The translations under genes were made by a program, and so were the position numbers. From positions 1 to 7,246 of the forward strand of contig CAKQBC010000117.1 of NCBI GenBank assembly GCA_934215995.1: a stretch of 7,246 nt of DNA, in the 5' to 3' direction. This DNA comes from an uncultured Bacillus sp. GTDB taxonomy: Bacteria; Bacillota; Bacilli; Bacillales; DSM-1321. The notes under the pieces were generated by a model. It saw only the letters and a list, made by a program, of their open reading frames with translations. It did not search any database and was not told where the DNA came from. This document shows, piece after piece, positions 5,171-7,246 of the stretch (positions within the stretch are counted from its first letter, which is position 1; each line of letters begins with the position of its first letter).

Positions 5171-6649
5171 ATGAGTGCAGCCAGTGAACCTGCATCAAAG
5201 GACATCTACGGCAAACCATTCAACAGAAAGCTGCTTGTTGCGGTTTTGCTTGTGGGAGCGTTCGTCACAATCCTGAATCAAACCTTGCTGGCAACGGCTT
5301 TGCCGAAAATAATGGAAGACATGGGCATTGAACCGACGACAGGGCAATGGCTTACGACGGCTTTTCTGCTGACAAATGGAATCATGATTCCATTGACGGC
5401 CCTTTTGATCGAAAAATTCCCTTCCCGGCAGCTGTTCCTGATGGCCATGTCCATTTTTGCTGCAGGGACAGCAGTCTGCGCATTTGCAGGAACGTTCGAA
5501 TGGCTACTTGCGGGACGCATTATCCAAGCTGTAGGTGCCGGGATCATGATGCCTTTGATGCAGACAATTATGCTGACCATTCACCCGATTGAAAAACGGG
5601 GTGCGGCAATGGGCCTGGTCGGCCTGGTGATCGCGTTTGCGCCAGCCATCGGTCCGACTGTCTCGGGATACATAGTCGATATTCTTGATTGGCATTACTT
5701 GTTTTACATTGTGTTCCCGATTGTCCTGCTTGATATCGTTTTCGGCTTTTTTGCGATGAAAAACGTCATGCCGCTTGCAAATCCGAAAATCGATGCACTA
5801 TCCATCACTTTATCTACTATCGGATTCGGGTCGCTCCTATATGGCTTCAGCTCCGCCGGCAACAGCGGGTGGACAGACCCGTTTGTGATTGGCACCATCC
5901 TGATAGGGGCCATAGGGCTGGTTTTCTTCACAAAGAGACAGCTTTCCCTTAAAAGGCCGATGCTTGAACTCCGTGTCTTCAAATCAAGGACATTCATATT
6001 GACTGCCATTGTAGCTTGCATCTGTTTTATGGGCATCATCGGGTCAAGTATAATCCTTCCGATATATATACAATCAATCCATGGGAAGAGCGCTTTTTAC
6101 TCAGGGCTGGTGCTGCTGCCGGGGGCTATACTGATGGGGATGATGGGACCCGTTTCCGGACGGATATTCGACCGTTACGGTGCAAGGTGGATGGCCATCA
6201 TCGGGATGTGCATCCATGCAGCCGCGACTGTCCCTTTTGTTTTCCTTGAGGAGACAACCCCAATGTGGTGGATCGCTGCCTTCCATGCGATCCGGATGTT
6301 CGGCCTTTCATTGGTCACGATGCCTTTGACAACTGCCGGAATCAATTCTTTGCCTGGAAAGTTGCTGAGCCATGGGACTGCGGTCAATAATACATTGAGG
6401 CAAGTAGCTGCCTCAATCGGGACAGCCCTGCTCATTACGATCATGTCGAATGTGACAAATCTCCATATGCCGGATGCATCGCTTGCCGCCACTGACAAGG
6501 CCGCCTATTCAGAACAGATGGCCCAAGCCTCGCTGCATGGTGTCAACGCATCGTTTTTTGCAACTCTCGTCACAGTATTGATCGCATGTATACTCGTGCT
6601 ATTCGTTAAGGATAGGAAGGGTCTTGCTGTAAAAAAAGCGGAAGATTAA
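5171..6649 (+). CDS. DHA2-family (EmrB/QacA, LmrB-like) MFS multidrug efflux transporter
   Basis: 492 residues from ATG 5171; an in-frame ATG at 5135 would give 504. The protein is hydrophobic throughout, and its length fits the 14-helix drug:H+ antiporter (DHA2) group. The first helix ends ILNQTLLATALP (34-45), the form of motif D1 found in the LmrB-like branch, where Asn replaces the usual Asp. Helix 5 carries antiporter motif C (APAIGPTVSG, with G161-P162), a mark of proton-driven drug exporters. The loop after helix 2 (EKFPSRQ, 81-87) is a weak version of motif A. Such proteins expel drugs such as lincomycin, quaternary amines or flavonoids; the substrate here cannot be predicted. I see no frameshift or missing segment. 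Likely a single-gene unit with its own promoter, possible operator and terminator. No TetR- or MarR-type regulator gene is in the window. Confidence 0.92.
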   Translation: MSAASEPASKDIYGKPFNRKLLVAVLLVGAFVTILNQTLLATALPKIMEDMGIEPTTGQWLTTAFLLTNGIMIPLTALLIEKFPSRQLFLMAMSIFAAGTAVCAFAGTFEWLLAGRIIQAVGAGIMMPLMQTIMLTIHPIEKRGAAMGLVGLVIAFAPAIGPTVSGYIVDILDWHYLFYIVFPIVLLDIVFGFFAMKNVMPLANPKIDALSITLSTIGFGSLLYGFSSAGNSGWTDPFVIGTILIGAIGLVFFTKRQLSLKRPMLELRVFKSRTFILTAIVACICFMGIIGSSIILPIYIQSIHGKSAFYSGLVLLPGAILMGMMGPVSGRIFDRYGARWMAIIGMCIHAAATVPFVFLEETTPMWWIAAFHAIRMFGLSLVTMPLTTAGINSLPGKLLSHGTAVNNTLRQVAASIGTALLITIMSNVTNLHMPDASLAATDKAAYSEQMAQASLHGVNASFFATLVTVLIACILVLFVKDRKGLAVKKAED

Positions 6650-6658
6650 TAGAAAGAT

Positions 6659-6689
6659 AGGCAGATTCCGATCGGAATCTGCCTTTTTT
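6659..6689 (+). terminator. Intrinsic terminator after the MFS gene
   Basis: A perfect 26-base palindrome at 6659-6684 (left half AGGCAGATTCCGA) folds into an 11-pair stem with a four-base loop GATC. It is followed by six T residues (6684-6689) and starts nine bases after the stop codon. This is a textbook intrinsic terminator. Confidence 0.93.
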
Positions 6690-6830
6690 AAACGATTTCT
6701 TCTGATCGGCGAAAAGCTCATCGACCGTCGTTTGCAAAACCGCGCCTTCCCCCTATTTTATAAAACTCCGAAACTAGCATAAGAACTCCGCCCTTAAGAA
6801 AAATTTGAATTTTTCACAAAGTGCATAAAA

Positions 6831-6862
6831 ATCTGCTGTTTTGTGCATCCAAAACAGCAGAT
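6831..6862 (-). terminator. Orphan hairpin, terminator-like on the minus strand
   Basis: ATCTGCTGTTTT (6831-6842) and AAAACAGCAGAT (6851-6862) are exact complements, forming a 12-pair stem with an eight-base loop. Read on the minus strand the stem is followed by TTTTATGC, like an intrinsic terminator. Read on the + strand it is followed by AAAATTAA. No minus-strand gene ends here within the window, so the role is open. GTGCAT occurs both just before the stem and in the loop. Confidence 0.5.
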
Positions 6863-6942
6863 AAAATTAAAACTGATTAAAGCAATCCGGAGAAAGATTT
6901 TCCGTAAAATTTCACATAAAAAGTAAGCGCAATCATTATCGT

Positions 6943-7017
6943 GAAGGAGCGAAAAAAATGAAGTGGTGACAATGTTTTGTGAATAATAAAGGGCTTAGGG
7001 ATGTTGGGGGGGAATAA
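6943..7017 (+). other. Strong ribosome-binding site followed by a three-codon ORF (leader peptide or broken small gene)
   Basis: GAAGGAG (6943-6949) stands eight bases before ATG 6958, as good a translation signal as any in the window, yet the frame reads Met-Lys-Trp and stops at TGA (6967-6969). If the TGA is ignored, the frame continues to TAA at 7015-7017, giving 19 codons in all. A second micro-ORF, ATG 6972 to TAA 6986 (Met-Phe-Cys-Glu), begins three bases after the TGA. It may be an upstream ORF for the thioesterase gene, a tiny peptide gene with a nonsense change, or chance. The product matches nothing I recognise. Confidence 0.35.
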
Positions 7018-7070
7018 TAATTATATGAAAATAGTGAAGCATATGATTATACTGTAAAAAAAGATTGCGT

Positions 7071-7076
7071 TATAAT
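7071..7076 (+). promoter_or_regulatory. Candidate -10 of the thioesterase promoter
   Basis: A perfect TATAAT. The best -35 at 17-base spacing is TATACT (7048-7053), only three of six matches, so the promoter would be weak or activator-dependent. Transcription would start near 7083, giving a leader of about 75 bases that contains the hairpin at 7093-7119. Confidence 0.45.
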
Positions 7077-7092
7077 TGGTGCACGAATCTAA

Positions 7093-7119
7093 ATTGTCCA
7101 AACGATTGTGTTGGGCAAT
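7093..7119 (+). repeat. Stem-loop in the thioesterase 5' leader
   Basis: ATTGTCCAA (7093-7101) pairs with TTGGGCAAT (7111-7119) through nine pairs, one of them G-U, around a nine-base loop. No T-run follows, so it is not a simple attenuator. It lies 19 bases before the ribosome-binding site and would be in the mRNA if the -10 at 7071 is used. It could affect message stability or bind a protein; no known riboswitch is recognised. Confidence 0.4.
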
Positions 7120-7158
7120 GAATGGATATAGGCAAGCAAAAAGGAGTTAGACAGAATT

Positions 7159-7246
7159 ATGACAGAAGAACAATATTTACAACCCAAAAAAGCTAAAGAT
7201 TCTTTTGCGGAACTAGTGGACTTGGTTCTGCCGCCCGATACAAATC
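7159..7246 (+). CDS. Acyl-CoA thioesterase, hotdog fold (5' part, cut by window end)
   Basis: The first 29 codons are present, starting MTEEQYLQPKKAKDSF. The segment LVLPPDTN is the usual lead-in to the N-terminal hotdog domain of YkhA/YciA-type acyl-CoA thioesterases, where it is normally followed by a GT(L/M)FGG motif lying beyond the window. These cytoplasmic enzymes hydrolyse acyl-CoA to fatty acid and CoA. The ribosome-binding site AAGGAG (7141-7146) is 12 bases from the ATG, longer than ideal, but no better in-frame start exists (a TTA and a lone ATT precede it). The catalytic residues are not in view, so the call rests on a short motif and the start context. Confidence 0.7.
   Translation, partial: MTEEQYLQPKKAKDSFAELVDLVLPPDTN

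Larger units (their letters stand above)
6690..7158. other. AT-rich intergenic stretch with hairpins and micro-ORFs
   Basis: No normal-sized gene is present on either strand. Besides the elements listed separately, there is a short AT palindrome at 6798-6815 (GAAAAATT-TG-AATTTTTC), a weak seven-pair stem at 6888-6904, and a run of seven G at 7006-7012, unusual in such AT-rich DNA. A possible -35/-10 pair, TTCACA (6911-6916) and CATTAT (6934-6939) with 17-base spacing, would start transcription about 6946, within the ribosome-binding site of the micro-ORF. Confidence 0.6.

Noticed and set aside
5704..6039. 111-codon minus-strand ORF inside the MFS gene
   Set aside because: Shadow of the MFS coding frame; no family pattern.
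7006..7012. Seven-G run as a phase-variable tract
   Set aside because: It lies outside any convincing reading frame or promoter spacer, so slippage would have no visible target.

Overview
The window looks like ordinary chromosome from a low-to-moderate GC Firmicute, most likely Bacillaceae. The reasons are strong purine-rich Shine-Dalgarno sites (AGGAGGTG, AAGGAG), use of TTG and GTG starts, intrinsic terminators, and proteins typical of Bacillus-type genomes: a long RecQ with a C-terminal helix-turn-helix extension, an ArAE_1-type exporter and an LmrB/EmrB-like drug transporter. All genes I can support lie on the + strand. I see no phage, insertion sequence, CRISPR, tRNA or rRNA, and no clear sign of recent transfer.

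Layout. (1) 5-484: a complete RraA/HMG-aldolase family protein that begins almost at the window edge. A perfect 14-bp inverted repeat follows it. (2) About 500-1285: nearly 800 bases without a believable gene. They hold several dyad symmetries, a possible degenerate intergenic repeat and one candidate promoter. (3) 1286-3913: a Nudix hydrolase and a 713-residue RecQ helicase 27 bases apart, probably one transcript, ended by an intrinsic terminator. (4) 4052-5032: a membrane protein of the aromatic acid exporter family with a GTG start, preceded by a possible extended -10 promoter. (5) 5171-6649: a 14-helix-type (DHA2) MFS efflux transporter. Its candidate promoter lies inside a nested dyad that could be an operator, and a textbook terminator closes the gene. 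(6) 6690-7158: about 470 bases of AT-rich non-coding DNA with an orphan hairpin, a strong ribosome-binding site in front of a three-codon ORF, and a candidate promoter plus leader hairpin for the next gene. (7) 7159-7246: the first 29 codons of what looks like a hotdog-fold acyl-CoA thioesterase, cut by the window end.

How the genes relate. Only the Nudix-recQ pair has operon-like spacing; nucleotide-pool or metabolite clean-up beside a recombination helicase is plausible but is inferred from position only. The two transporters are adjacent but appear to be separate units. I did not find a clearly new biological system. The points most worth checking are the micro-ORF leader or broken small gene at 6943-7017, the operator-like dyad over the MFS promoter at 5052-5112, and the unexplained inverted repeats at 501-542 and 6831-6862.
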